Below are positions 20,601 to 32,745 of a stretch of DNA of 64,000 nucleotides, piece after piece. The position numbers and the translations under genes are program-made. Source of the stretch: Psococerastis gibbosa (taxonomy: Eukaryota > Arthropoda > Insecta > Psocodea > Psocidae); the NCBI GenBank assembly GCA_963971405.1, contig OZ020484.1:39888770-39952769 (forward strand), in the 5' to 3' direction. The notes under the pieces are model-generated. The model ran no database searches. It was not told the DNA's origin and saw only the letters and a program-made list of their open reading frames with translations. Positions within the stretch are counted from its first letter, which is position 1, and each line of letters begins with the position of its first letter.

Positions 20601-21494
20601 GACAATATGACAAAACATCTTAAGGGATTTCTTTCATTTTTAAATTATTATTTAGTTGTAAATAAATAATCCCCCGGGTAAGTTATTTTCCGTTCGTGCT
20701 ACACAGGGAAGCACTATTTTTATTAGTAAACTTAACTACCCTTTTCAACACTTTCCAGCGTTGTGTGAGCATTTTGGGTTCAGTGAAAGTCACTCGTTAA
20801 ATTTTGCCGGTTAAAATATTTCCCTATGTAACCATTCATTAATGCACATGATAAAGAGAAACCTTATCAGTGCAGTGTAAAGAGCATAATAATTGTGTTT
20901 CCCCCAACATAATGTATTAAAATACCCCAGGTGTAGCTTGTCCATTAACGCTTGCAGCCGGTTGACATTTTACAATTCAAAATGCCAATAATATCCCAGA
21001 ATTCATGGGGTTGTTGGCACAGCTAGACTCAATATATCCATAGTAAAATCGAATAAATTTTTTTTAATTTAAATTAAAAATAACAGAATACTAGACATGG
21101 CCTACAGACGTCTCAAAAAGGTACAAGTACATATAGTGAAGAACTTGCAGACAGACCAATTGGTCTTGCAAGACTTCAGACATCCTGACAAAAACATTAA
21201 GTAAATAGCAAATAAAATATAAAATAAAAAATAAAATAAAATCAGTAGTGTATTGAATCTTTACGAATTTTTACTATATGTACCTTTCTTACACGCAAGC
21301 CCTCGCATGAGCAACAGAACTCGAATGGCGTACGATAATCCACACTGGCTCTCAAAGAGCCCAAGCGTGCATGTCTACTTACACATCCTATAGAACTAAG
21401 TGAGCGTGGGTGCAAGAGAGCCAGTACAGCCTTCCCAGTATATATATTTTTTTTTTATGAATGTTTCAATATGCTCCCAGCTGAACCGGAAAGT
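20601..21494. other. No gene seen
   Basis: AT-rich; no exon recognised. Confidence 0.35.
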
Positions 21495-21730
21495 AAAATA
21501 AATAAATAAATAAATATTGATTTTTTTTTGTTCTATTACTGAGCCAACCTAGCGGAGTTAGGGCTATAAAGCCCTCTCTTACATTACACTCAACTAGGAA
21601 TGCCTGGGACCACCTGCTTTACATACCCTCCGAAGCATGGCCAGAAAATGCAGCCAGTGTGGGACTCGAACCAACAACGTTTCGGGTGTAGTGTAGTCGG
21701 AGTCTGTACCACTAATCTACATGTCCAGAC
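21495..21730 (-). mobile_element. tRNA-derived SINE (family B)
   Basis: Minus-strand copy, B box intact, AAATA tail on the left; a few bases are duplicated near the A-box side. Confidence 0.85.
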
Positions 21731-22573
21731 TAGCTACTATTTATTTAGTAGATCTGGACCATCCATGCGAGTAGCGGATTAACCCCCCCCCCCCCCCCAG
21801 AATGAATTAGTACGTTTCGTAGACATCAATAAATTATTCAATGCCGAATATGCTAAATATTCTAAAAACGGAAAAGTGGTGTAGGTCTGTTGGCATATAC
21901 CGAGAAGCAAATAAGAGACATAAGATAAGTGTGTGGTTCAGGCAACGAGATGTTCAATCAAAAACAAAATCGATGTTGTCATTAAATAGCCTAAAATAAG
22001 GTAAGTAATTGGCAAAATCAATGTAGTCCGACATAAGGCGACATTCCGCCGGGTTGTATCCACCACTGACATTCTTGTCTGGTTACGTGTCTCACAAGTC
22101 TAAGTTTGGTCATCGTCATTCGTCATCCCTTTACTGTGTGAGAGATTTCACCGGATTCACTTCGTGAAATTATTTCGGTTTCAGCCTACCTACAATACTT
22201 CTTAAACTGCAACCCGAAGACTTCGGTCTGTGGAGGCGTCTCTATTAGTGTGCTCATCTCCCTTTACTTTTTCGTAATGAGAGAGGCTTCCTATATCCTT
22301 GTATCCACTTCGTTCAAAGACATATTTCCTGAGTTTCACTCCAACACTTGTCAACCACATGGACACCACCTTGGGGGTGTCAGCACTCAGGCGTATTGAC
22401 TTTTGTCAATCTTATTCCAATCTTTCAAAATGACGTGTTGATCTTCCACTGGATTCACACTCTAATTGCCCCCTTTTGCCTCTTGCTAGCTAGGTACTAC
22501 AACTACGCTAGTATTATAGGGGTCAGTGAGGCATAATACGCTAAATTTTTATGCCAGGGAAAATTGTAGTGAA
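21731..22573. other. No gene seen
   Basis: Contains a 16-base C run (21783-21798). No exon recognised. Confidence 0.35.
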
Positions 22574-22737
22574 CATGGCCGTAGCCAGAGACTCCAGGGG
22601 GTCTGGAGCCCCCAAAATATTTTCAGCGTACACTAGATAGAATGGAGTTTTAAACATATTACCAATTAAAGGATACCTCAAATGGCGTCAGATGGACCCC
22701 CCCCCCACCACCGAAAAAAATTCTGGCTACGGCCCTG
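22574..22737. mobile_element. hAT-type MITE, 164 bp
   Basis: Ends CATGGCCGTAGCC and GGCTACGGCCCTG match the element at 18294-18422. Flanking 8-mers GTAGTGAA and GGAGTGGA agree at six positions, an aged duplication. Confidence 0.65.
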
Positions 22738-22847
22738 GGAGTGGATAAGATACGTGGCTGCAGACAACACGTCGGTCGGTTGCAATCACCCTTAAAATAT
22801 GCAATCAAACGATTAGATGACTTTTCTTGAGAACTGCACCTCGCTAA

Positions 22848-23167
22848 GGTGCCCATTCCATTGACCGGCTAGGGCTATTTCCAAAAACGGTGACGTGGTA
22901 GCAGACATTCAAGACTTAGGTGACGTTTCCACCGACCTCGCATTGCAGAATTGACGGAAATGTTTATTTTCCTCTATGCCATAGTTAAAATTGATCAATG
23001 ATCATACAGTAAAATCACAAACAAACAAACTAAAATTAAAAAATGGCGTCATGGGATATGTTAAGTACAAACATTTTAATAGATTTCTATAAAAAGAAAA
23101 ATCCTGAATATCTGCTACCACTTCACCGTTTTGGAAATAGCCCTAGCCGGTCAATGGAATGGGCGCC
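22848..23167. mobile_element. Composite foldback MITE (family A), internal deletion
   Basis: TAA on both sides; inner unit in the opposite orientation to copy 1; one inner arm and part of the core are missing, giving 320 bp. Confidence 0.8.
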
Positions 23168-23518
23168 TAAGAAGGATTTCGACGTTTACCGCGTACAACA
23201 AATTACGCGACTGTAGGTATTTAGATTGAATTACAAAGTAATTTTCACAGCGCATATTAATAATGCGCAAATCATGGACATTCTATTGAAGTTTACGGCA
23301 ATTGTGTTTGGCTCAAAGTCTCAATGGTGTAGTTGAATGACGGAATAGAAGAAATCCGACTGGGAGACGTTTCATGTAAGACCTAGATCACGATTTCCTT
23401 TCAGCTTACAGATTTGTTAGCTAACAAGCCAAAACATTCTTCCTTAATTTTAATATAAACAAGTCGGACCAATCAATGACGATGGCAGTATTTACAACAA
23501 TAAAACGTGAAAATTGCG
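23168..23518. other. No gene seen
   Basis: No coding or repeat signal recognised. Confidence 0.35.
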
Positions 23519-23730
23519 AAATAAATAAATATTGACTTTTTGTTCTATGACTAGGCCAACCCAGCGGAGTTAGGACTATGAAGCCTTCTCTTACACTCAA
23601 CTAGGAAAGCCCGGGACCGCCTGCTTCACGTGCCCTCCGAAGCATGGCCAGAAAATGTAGCAAGTATGGGGCGGAACCAACAACCTTTCGGGTGAAAGTC
23701 GGAGTCTGCACCACTAATCTGCATGTCCTA
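23519..23730 (-). mobile_element. tRNA-derived SINE (family B)
   Basis: Minus-strand copy; the B box is mutated (GGCGGAACC on the plus strand), so it is probably transcriptionally dead. Confidence 0.82.
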
Positions 23731-23870
23731 AAGAAATAACTGGTAAAGTGTTTTATCAATGTTCACCGTTTATATACGGTAAGTACGTGTACCTCGCAGA
23801 AATCAACAGGAACGATCCCTACAAAGTGGCCAGATCCAGGCAATTATGAGAATTTTCGCGTCATGTTTAA

Positions 23871-24259
23871 GAGAATATGCTACGTAGGGAATGAGCACCC
23901 CAAAATTTGTTGTTTTTATTGACTTTTTATTTATTTATTTAATTAACAAAGCAAGTCATTAAAGATTTGGCTCAAGGAAGTTGTAGAAGACTACTTCATA
24001 TAATAGGAATAATTAAACTTTTGGTACCTTGGTTACTCCATAAATACCAGAACAGACTGGACAGGACTAAAATTTCGCGTATTCAGAGATTTTTGGAAGA
24101 ACTACAAAACCGAAAAGAAAAAATACACGATTATATGATGCACGAAGTAGTCTTCTACAACTTTCATGAGCCAAATTTTCAATAACTTGCTGAGTTAATT
24201 TATTAAAAAATGAAAAGTATTTAATTTTGGGGTGTCAATTTTCAACGTGACATATCCTC
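23871..24259. mobile_element. piggyBac-type foldback MITE, copy 1
   Basis: Flanked by TTAA (23867-23870 and 24260-24263). Ends GAGAATATGC and its near complement. Long inverted arms include GAAGTTGTAGAAGACTACTT. A 72-codon open frame inside is just palindromic text. Confidence 0.72.
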
Positions 24260-24369
24260 TTAAGCATCGTTCCTCATTTCCCTATGATTCCTTTTTACAG
24301 GGGGCTTTCGCTTTGTGAGCCTCTCTTCTAAATTAACGTGACACCTCACTTATACTGTACTGTAAATCA

Positions 24370-24585
24370 CACAGTACAACAGCACTTCTTAGAGTACGTT
24401 CAGATGACAAGCGCATACATACATTTTAGTCAGGCTGTACACATGTTAACGCGCGTTTTAATAAAGCACGCGTTGAACGCTGCGCTAGCGCTCGGCAGTT
24501 GTCAACGCGCGCTTTGAGATCATTGGTTTTCTTTATATTTCTGTTCAGTTGAGCGCGCGCTTTCGACGCCGATAGGCGTATTTAA
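24370..24585. repeat. CpG-rich foldback element, left part
   Basis: Starts near GTTCAGATGACAAGCGC, with repeated GCGCGC/AACGCGCG blocks. It continues at 24966-25140 beyond the MITE. Confidence 0.55.
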
Positions 24586-24965
24586 GGCGCCCATTCCATT
24601 GACCGGCTAGGGCTATTTCCAACAACGGTGACGTGGTAGCAGACATTCAAGACTTAGGTGGCGTTTCCACCGACCTCGCATTGCAGATTGCAAATGACAT
24701 TGACGGAAATGTTTGTTTTTCTTTTTATAGAAATCTATTAAAATGTTTGTAATTAACATATCCCATGAAGCCATTTTTTAATTTTAGTTTGTTTGCTTGT
24801 GATTTTACTGTATGATCATTGATCAATTTAAACTATGGCATAGAGGAAAATAAACATTTCCGTCAATTCTGCAATGCGAGGTGGAGACGCCACCTAAGTC
24901 TTGAATGTCTGCTACCACGTCACCGTTTTTGGAAATAGTCCTAGCCGGTCAATGGAATGGGCACC
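24586..24965. mobile_element. Composite foldback MITE (family A)
   Basis: 380 bp, TAA on both sides, inserted inside the CpG-rich foldback element. Confidence 0.82.
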
Positions 24966-25140
24966 TAAGGGTTCTTCAGTATCAGTCCGTCCAGAACTCG
25001 ACCGAAATGGAAACCGAAGCTTTTAATACGGAACTGCTGGACGCCTGACAAGCGCGTGTCATGTAAACACTATACAAAAATGTAACGCGCGTTCAACGCG
25101 CGCTGAGCGCTTGCAAATAAATGCTCGGAAAGTGTCAACT
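24966..25140. repeat. CpG-rich foldback element, right part
   Basis: Contains GACAAGCGCGTGTCATGTA and AACGCGCGTTCAACGCGCGC, the counterpart of the left part. Confidence 0.55.
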
Positions 25141-25599
25141 GGGGGGGTCTGGAATCCATCTACAACCAGTTTATACATCAATGGGATTGTATTGTAATAA
25201 TTACAATCTTAGCGCAATAACATTCCCATCTAGGATTCGTGCACAGAATATTTATTATACGAATGATTAGCCCCCGTCTTAATTTTATTCCACACATGTA
25301 GGAGGCGGAATGGTCGATTTGGATGTTCATTGAACACTATGGAAGGCACTAAGTATAGGGCCGAGTCGATTTACTATCATATAGAGATTTCTAACAAAAG
25401 CATTGAGGAATGTCAGTACATTATTATAATGACGAATGGAATGCTGCGTTATAAACTGAGTAGGCTATTAATCGCATTTATTTGTTATTGGAAATGAAGA
25501 GCAAAATCAAATAGAGGCACAGTTGGCGCCCGATAACCTGAAAGACTGTTTTCGCTAATGGCTTGAAATTCGTTCGGAAACAATATGAATCAATTTCGA
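25141..25599. other. No gene seen
   Basis: Nothing recognised. Confidence 0.35.
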
Positions 25600-25810
25600 C
25601 TATTTTCCCGTTTTTTAGCTTTAAAAAAATAGGTTAATCGCATACAAACAATTTAATGAATACATCTCAGTCGCCTCATTAAAGAACCTAATAGGTACTT
25701 GTGTCGAGTTAACAGACGTCTCCGATCGCAAGGTGTATAGAGACTCGACAAGTAAAAGCATCTTGCCACCGAAGCCGATTGGCCCTTCATCGACTAATGT
25801 TGACCCCCCC
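25600..25810. repeat. Dispersed repeat O, copy 1
   Basis: Shares AATCGCATACAAACAATTTA and CTTGCCACCGAAG(G)CC with 39395-39535 in PMS1 intron 3. A C run follows at 25804-25815. Confidence 0.45.
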
Positions 25811-25872
25811 CCCCCGTTTTTTCAAATAAAATTCAAAATATGTAATTACAAAGGTTTTCACGGTCGGAGTTA

Positions 25873-26116
25873 AGTGATGAAGCAGTATAATCCAGGAGGA
25901 AAAGCCGTGGTCGTTCTGAAAGCGTACTTACAAACGATTCGTCAACAACTGCGGTCGACATCTTCAGTGGAACTGGAACAGCAGTTGCCTCTGAGATACA
26001 ATCTTACAAGTCTACGCAGTTCCACTGAATATGTTGACCGCAGATGTTGACGAAACGTTTGAAAGTACACTTTCAGAAAGACCAGGGCCTATCATCCCGG
26101 ATTCTACTGCTTCATC
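25873..26116. repeat. Foldback repeat, family J copy 2
   Basis: Clear inverted arms: TGATGAAGCAGTATAATCC at the left and GGATTCTACTGCTTCATCA at the right, with GCGGTCGACATCTTCAGTGG in the middle. Confidence 0.7.
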
Positions 26117-26154
26117 ACAAAATAAAATTCAATGACTGGCCAGGTATTCAACAA

Positions 26155-26306
26155 GGTATTCTTCGGCTTCAAAACAAAACGTTTATTGAACTAGTAATTC
26201 TTCTGTTAAGTTTCAATTTAGGCAGGTATTCAGGTATTCTTCGGCTTCAAAACAAAACGTTTATTGAACAGGTAATTCTTCCGTTAAGTTTCAATTTAGG
26301 CAGGTG
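26155..26306. repeat. Tandem duplication, 78-bp unit
   Basis: The segment starting GGTATTCTTCGGCTTC at 26155 repeats at 26233 with few changes. Confidence 0.8.
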
Positions 26307-26735
26307 AAATAATGACCCGTAGAGGTATATATAAGCAACTTGGCCCCGTACACAGGTCTCGAGTTATTGTAAGTGGACATGCGGCCATCTGGTTCCAGGA
26401 AAACAGAAAGGCGCTTAACAATCGACAGTCTGCGTCTACATGTTTAATTGCTCTGGAATTCCAGAGAATAACGCGGTAATGAGAGCTGGAGACAATGACA
26501 CCGGCATGTGATGGCCGTGGCTATATGGCCACACTGCGTCCATCAAATCTAATAACACTAACTGAAACTTGAAAGCCCAATCGGGGCACCCCCTTCCCCG
26601 GGATACCAACGACACTACTTTTTGCTGTTGTTGTAAAAAGTCGAATTTCGCAGTAAATGTTTATTGTAGAACTAGAAAATAGTTTTTGTTATTAGAAGAA
26701 ATGTTTCTCGACATTTTGATATATCATATCACTAG
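26307..26735. other. No gene seen
   Basis: Nothing recognised. Confidence 0.35.
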
Positions 26736-26854
26736 CACCGCCTGCTTTACATGCCCTCCGAAGCATGGCCAGAAAATGTAGCAAGTGTGGGACTCGAACC
26801 AACAACCTTTCGGGTGAAAGTCAGAGTCCGTACCACTACGCTACATGTCTTGAC
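26736..26854 (-). mobile_element. tRNA-derived SINE (family B), 3' truncated
   Basis: Retains the tRNA-like head and early body only; the tail half is absent. Confidence 0.82.
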
Positions 26855-26884
26855 GATACATGTAAAGTATAAAATAAAATTGTC

Positions 26885-27000
26885 AGAATATCGTCAAAAT
26901 CAGGCAGTTCTGTCATTGTCATTGTGCTAGTGCCTCAGTGACAGTGTAGAAAACTTTCTCTAAGAGATGGTTTCTAAGCAATTTAGGGAACGGGTATGAA
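26885..27000 (-). mobile_element. CR1-like LINE tail (family L)
   Basis: Nearly identical to the reverse-strand copy at 63735-63825; the minus strand encodes the end of the reverse transcriptase (KxxYTVTEALAQ-like). Confidence 0.6.
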
Positions 27001-27173
27001 GTCAGCGATAACAAATCAACGACAAGCAGTATTTTCTCTCACCTAGGTAATTGATGTAATAGTCTACCATACATTGTATCCTACTCGAACACAATATGCG
27101 CACTTTTTGTCAGGTTCGAAAATATGTTTTTTTTTATTACAAAACAAAACTACAAATCTAAGATAATTAATTA

Positions 27174-27345
27174 GGGGACCGTGGTCGATTTCAATGTATG
27201 CTTCCAAACGTTTCGTCAACAACTGCGGTCGACATCTTCAGTGGCACTACATACACTTCTAAGGTTGTATCGCGGAGGTACCGTGGCAACAGCCCGGATT
27301 CTTCTGCCCCCCCCCCCTATTAGACTGCGGCCGTGAAAGCCTTCG
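27174..27345. repeat. Family J repeat, copy 3
   Basis: Contains CGTTTCGTCAACAACTGCGG and GTCGACATCTTCAGTGGCAC; the right side is interrupted by a C run at 27307-27316. Confidence 0.6.
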
Positions 27346-28191
27346 TCATTATATTGTAAGTGTACATTGATGTGAAATTTTAAGTTTCTTCCATAGCCTG
27401 CCAATCGAAATAAGCTGACTGGCATCCCTATGCTTAAACATAGGATGCAGTATTTCAGGGCTTTGTGATTTTTTCAATGAAATCACAGGATCGAAGTTAC
27501 AAAATATTTGCGTCCCACTTTCGCATTTTGGCCACTTGGTAGCGCTTGGGTGTTTCCCGCACAAATTTAAAAATTGGAATGTAGTAGTCAATGTCAATTT
27601 AATCAATCCATAATGACCCAAATTTAATGAAACCATTTTTTTTTTTTTTGTATCATTTGCACACCCAGGTCTAACTACAGTACAGTGGTCAATGAATATT
27701 TAAAGAAAAAAAAAATGCACGTGGTATCCTACGCAGTATTGTAATAATTTATGGAAGTATCACGTACAATACTTCAAATTATGTTCCACGATGAGTATAG
27801 AAAGAGTACTGTACTTTACGTTACGGCAAGTATTCATTAGGGCCTTTTCATACAGCTCATTGGGGGTTTGACATTTTAAAATTTTTAAAGGAAAGTGGCA
27901 AAAAACGTCTTTGCGTCGTGTTCATTAAGCATACCACACCACAGTAGACCATGTATCGGACATTTTTACAACCTCAGCCTTTACCCCTATTTATTCTGAC
28001 GGGTAGTTCCTCACTAACGCAATACGACACCTACCATGTTCCCTTACTTTTGACTCCGTAAGCCATGGGTGGCAAGTGAAAACTCAAGGTGAGTTCCATG
28101 GAAAAGGCTTCTAAAATACAGCATAATGCAATAACGCAAATGTAATAACAAATATACAGTAATTTACAGTGAAGAGGAAGGAACAAAACTA
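27346..28191. other. No gene seen
   Basis: Unique-looking; could include the 3' UTR of the candidate minus-strand exon at 28192-28324. Confidence 0.3.
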
Positions 28192-28324
28192 TTATTTTTG
28201 ACTTTTTCCTTCTGGTAGGTTGTCTTGCTTTGACTTAAAGTTTCCACTCGAATTTCCTTGCTTCAACATTTTGTCTGGCGGGACGAGACGCCTCCTCTGC
28301 TCCTGTTCCTCGAAATCTGTTGCC
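28192..28324 (-). CDS. Candidate terminal exon of an unrecognised gene
   Basis: On the minus strand, TTGACATTTTTAG precedes an open stretch of 43 codons ending in TAA at 28194-28192. The peptide is hydrophilic and basic, beginning ATDFEEQEQRRRLVPPDK and ending PEGKSQK, like the disordered C terminus of a small protein. A strong minus-strand donor (AAAAG followed by GTAAGTGAG) lies at about 28630, but joining it directly gives an upstream stop with no start codon, so at least one exon is missing. No canonical poly(A) signal was found just downstream. Not recognised. Confidence 0.28.
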
Positions 28325-30067
28325 CTAAAAATGTCAATAATATTAGCCTACCGATACATACCAATTAAAATAAGACAACATATTTGGTTTTAGTTAATGT
28401 ATGCTGCAGTGGACCCATAGAGGGAAGTCACTGTCACAAATAATTACTTCGCAAGCCCCATGCATACAAAGGCTTAATAATGCTTCTCGTAGGTTGTACA
28501 GTAACTTGTTGCACTCGGTGTGTTAGGGGAGTGTGCTAAGTGACTTAATTTGGCTACAAGACGGCAACACATGCAACACTTTAAAAAGAATTAAAGCTAT
28601 TGTGGGTTTAATATAAATTACTCACTTACCTTTTAGAAGTATTATTGTAGGCCTACTGTACTTTACATAATGTGTAGCATAGAGTGAAGTTTTCAATCCA
28701 ACAAGCGAACTTATTTTATTACTAAAGTAGGTATTGTTGTAGAGATGGAATCAATAAATAATTTTTATCATTTTTGTTTATCAAAGTATAAGTATCAAAA
28801 ACCCACTCATTTCTGCTGCGTTGTTTTTGTTTTGAAAATGAATGTTGACTTCAAAACAGACAGCCAATAGTAGGCCAAGTGTTATAGAACGTTCGAATAC
28901 ACTCACAATTGTTTCTTAATAAATTAATTTGATTGGTTAAAACAGGGACGCAAATATTTTGTGACTCGGCTCATGTGATTTTCCTAGTTGGAATCACAGA
29001 CGGCCCTATACAGACTAGCATTCTATAGTAAATATTTATTCTATGGTTTCTTCTATTTTGTAAAATCGTTTATGCCAACAAACCGGAACACTTTTCCAAA
29101 AGACTGAACTCTATTAGACAACCCAACAACTTTTGTATTTTACAAAAATTTCAGTTGCATTGCATGAACAGATTTAAGACATAAAATCCCGTTTTGTTCT
29201 CACATATATTCTTCGATAAATATTTAAACAACAATACAATCTTTAAATAAACGGTTCGACTATATGGTAGACCACCTGTTGATACACGTGGGGGTCAGAT
29301 GCCACGTTATCTTTACTGCACTCGATCAAAGCTCACCATTAAAACAACACGTGTGTGTCATTTAATGCTCGTTTCAAATCTTTCTCCTTTAGCCCTTAGC
29401 CCATTGATTACAACCAAATTATTGTAGCTGTATTGGCTCTAAGTCTCAGGCTGCCATATCGTCAATGTTTTTGTCCTTCTGCGCCCATTCCGATTGCCTT
29501 CAATAATTGACCTTTTTTTAAATGTTTTCTAATTCTTTAACTTTGCCCGCCTTTGCTATATTTTTATCATTTACAAGGAATTCGTTTGTTGTCAACAAAT
29601 TAATTAAAATTTCGAGCTTGACACATCACAATTTTAGGGAGATTCATGTACCTAATGAGACGGCGACCAATGTTCGACTTCCGGATAATTTCTTCACAAC
29701 TTTTCGTTTCATGACCCCCTGAGCCTAAAACCACCTTCCGTTCAAAATGTTATATATATATATATATATAGATGTACTGTATATATACCTATATAATTAT
29801 GTACAATGTGTCGCTCATGCACGAGTGACACATTTCTAAATATTGACTTTTGAGATAATTCAAATTTTAGTTCTGACCATTTTTTAGTTTTTACTTGTAG
29901 TTCTATCGAGTCACTTTTGAGATGTGACAGTTTACTTGAAATAGAGGTGTAATTACCACGTCAACGCCTGGAGCACATTCCGAATTATGTCAGTATTGCC
30001 AAACCCGAAGTAGTCAAACTTGAAAATGGATCAGTGACAAAACGCAATCTTATGGAAACAAATTGAA
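28325..30067. other. No gene seen
   Basis: Contains a minus-strand donor-like site near 28630 and a TA repeat at about 29749-29770. Confidence 0.3.
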
Positions 30068-30300
30068 CTAGATATGTGACACTACATTCATAAAATTCGC
30101 TATATTTTCCTCGACATTTTTGTATAAATAACTCAATTTTGCAATTTTTTGAAATGTGTCACTTTTCTCGTCCATGAGCGGTATGTCTGTTGTATGTATA
30201 TCGATTTTATGAAACACTCTAACTTCCGTAAATATGATCAGATCTTGATGAAACTTGGCACATAAATTGATCATACAAATGTCTTGATCGAGTTCGTTAA
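30068..30300 (-). repeat. Diverged D-like repeat
   Basis: Contains GATCTTGATGAAACTTGGCA and TATGTCTGTTGTATGTAT, echoing the D repeats at 9-12 kb. Confidence 0.4.
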
Positions 30301-31699
30301 CCAGCTAGACCCCACATTATATATTTCCTTTGACCACCTTTGTCATTTCTTTTGATATTTCCTCGCATTTCCACTTACGTTTCACTGTTATAGTGTACTG
30401 TAAACTAATAATTATAGTAGATATTCTATGGGACTTAACACTACTAGGTGTTAGTAATTGAAATACACAGTACAATCGTATTGCAATTGTACACATTTGA
30501 AAAGACACTGACGAGTGCAAATTAGATATTGACATTTACATTTTCGATTCTTAATTAATTCTTAGTCGAACATTCTTCTATTAATTGTTCCACTGTAACG
30601 GGCATTAATAATAGGTATAGAATCTCATAAATTCACCAAGACTTAAGTGGACACCACAAAATTCCGTTTCTGTATACAAAGTCAACGTTTATAGACATGG
30701 GCACACAGAGCTCTCATTGACCTCTTAATAATTACAGCCTGTGGTCGTTACTAAAGCCGATTGGAACTCCTTCCACCGGACTAATGCCATTATACGTTTT
30801 TTATATATTATAATATATATATATATATTGTACTATATTATAATTGCTCACTTATACTAACAGAGGTAAAATACAATAATCACACGTTCACACCTTTACG
30901 CCAAAAGCCAAAATTCAGAAGTTATTGTCAGTTTTGGAAAATCCACTGACAATGCGCTTACTCGTGCAACAATCATTACCAACATTTTTATACACACAAT
31001 GGGCGAGCCGGCGAGGGGAGGTCGACAAAAGTTTTCATTGGCGAATCCGAAGCAACAACTCAAAATCAAGATCCCACGCCAAGAGGTCAGCCCCCATAAA
31101 ACTTTCAATGGAGCACGTCGAGATAGGGACGCAGATATTGACACACACAATGGCCGGTCCCGTTAACTATATGTGTAGTTTGTTCACATAATAATTGCAT
31201 TAATTATTTATATTAAAAAACGCGCTTTACCGAACGTTCTTGTCAAACCATAATTTAGAGGCCGCGAGTGGGCTGAGGCTCACCCACATGTCGGGCTAAT
31301 TGACGCTCTAAAGCACCGTGTGAATCACCTGCGATGCATGCCACACATTTATAAGCGATATCGGCTTTCATAGCTTTAAAATGGACACAGGCTTCGCATA
31401 ACGGCATAAGCTATAAGCAGGGGGGCTTTTGGGATTCGGTTCATTAGGTGTTATTTGATTTTTGTCTTATAAGGATCCCCCCCCCCTCCTCTATGCCAAC
31501 AACCCCACTATCTGCCATCCTACTGCTTTATTAGTTCAAAAGCTGATATCAAACAACCAGGGTTACTACACTTGGCAAATCGTACCTATAAATTAATATA
31601 TACAGTATTTGGTGCTTACACATTATTTTTGCAGTATTATATGGTATATATAACACTGGCATCAAATTCAACTTTGGTTGAAGAGGTAACCTCCGCGTT
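30301..31699. other. No gene seen
   Basis: AT repeat at about 30800-30830; a CpG-richer patch at about 31000-31150 with ambiguous open frames on both strands; a C run at 31478-31487. Confidence 0.3.
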
Positions 31700-31830
31700 A
31701 TAACCGAGATAAGAGGATATATAAAAACTGGATTTAGCGGGATTCGAACCCACGGAATCCCGTATAGGCGTAGATCGTGGGTTCGAATTCTGCCAAGCCC
31801 AGTTTTTCTATATCCTATATATTTCGGTTA
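31700..31830. repeat. Foldback with tRNA T-arm-like sequence in both arms
   Basis: Arms of about 55 bp pair: TAACCGAGAT...ATATATAAAAACTGG against CCAGTTTTTCTATATCC...ATTTCGGTTA. Each arm carries a B-box-like GGTTCGAAT(T/C)C in opposite orientations. No complete tRNA can be folded. Confidence 0.65.
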
Positions 31831-32178
31831 CATACTTGGTGCCTTCAGATGTACATTCCAGTGCTGGCTATGACTGATAAGCTACGTCAAAAATGTCTTA
31901 AAAACTCCGACCCGTTTCAGAAGACTACACCATCTTCAGGTTTAGCATCATACTCTTTAAAATGAATTACAAATCTAATCTACAATACATAGCCGGCAGA
32001 CTGGTATACAAAAAAAAACGTTATAGTAACAAAGAGAAAATAAAATCCATGGCCACGTTTTGGCTTATTGGTTATTTAGTCACTTTTGCTATTGAAAGGC
32101 TATGCTGGCAAAAAGGTACAAATCAAATATCTCATGAAATATCAATCGTAGAACTGTAAAAAAATGGCACATCCTTTA
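31831..32178. other. No gene seen
   Basis: Nothing recognised. Confidence 0.35.
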
Positions 32179-32419
32179 GGCGGGGTTTCCATCGACCTCT
32201 TATTGCAGAATGCAAATGACATTGACGGAAATTTGAATTTTCTTTTTATAGAAATCTATTAAAATGTTTGTACATAACATATCCATTTTTAATTTTAGTT
32301 TGTTTGTTTGTGATTTTACTCTATGATCATTGATCAATTTTAACTATGGCATAGAGTAAAACAAAAATTTCCGTCAATGTCATTTGCATTCTGCAATGAG
32401 AGGTCGGTGGAAACCCGCC
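32179..32419. mobile_element. Inner-type MITE alone (241 bp)
   Basis: Flanked by TTA on both sides; begins GGCGGGGTTTCCATCGACC and ends with the complement. This is the inner unit of the family A composite as a free element, without the GGCGCCC outer arms. Confidence 0.82.
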
Positions 32420-32452
32420 TTAGAAGAAATGCTCTGGAATCGACCGATATGG

Positions 32453-32745
32453 GATTATGGGTATGCCTAGAGTTCTCTAAAGAAGAGATGGGACTTTGAC
32501 TGCCGCTATGAATTTCTTTTGAATTGCTTCTGGCATCTGCTGCGTCTTCTTCGACCAATCAGAGCACGACTTGGACAAAAAAATCTGTGGTGTACTCTGA
32601 TTGGTTGAAAGACATACGTGTGTGTCAATTGGCCGAAGTTCTGATTGGTCGAAGAAATCATGACAGGTGACACCAGAAATTCAAAAAATAACTATGGCGC
32701 GAGCGAATGTCCGATTACTCCTATGTAGAACTCTAGGTATGCCTG
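32453..32745. repeat. Foldback containing CCAAT-type motifs
   Basis: Outer inverted blocks GCCTAGAGTTCT and AGAACTCTAGG; inner arms TTCTTCGACCAATCAGA and TCTGATTGGTCGAAGAA. No duplication was resolved. Confidence 0.5.

Noticed and set aside
23967..24185. 72-codon protein
   Set aside because: Lies entirely within a palindromic TTAA-flanked MITE.
30896..31191. Coding exon in a CpG-richer patch
   Set aside because: Both strands are open over the same bases and no splice sites support either.
31740..31800. tRNA gene
   Set aside because: T-arm-like sequences are present in both orientations, but no acceptor stem, D arm or anticodon arm can be assembled.
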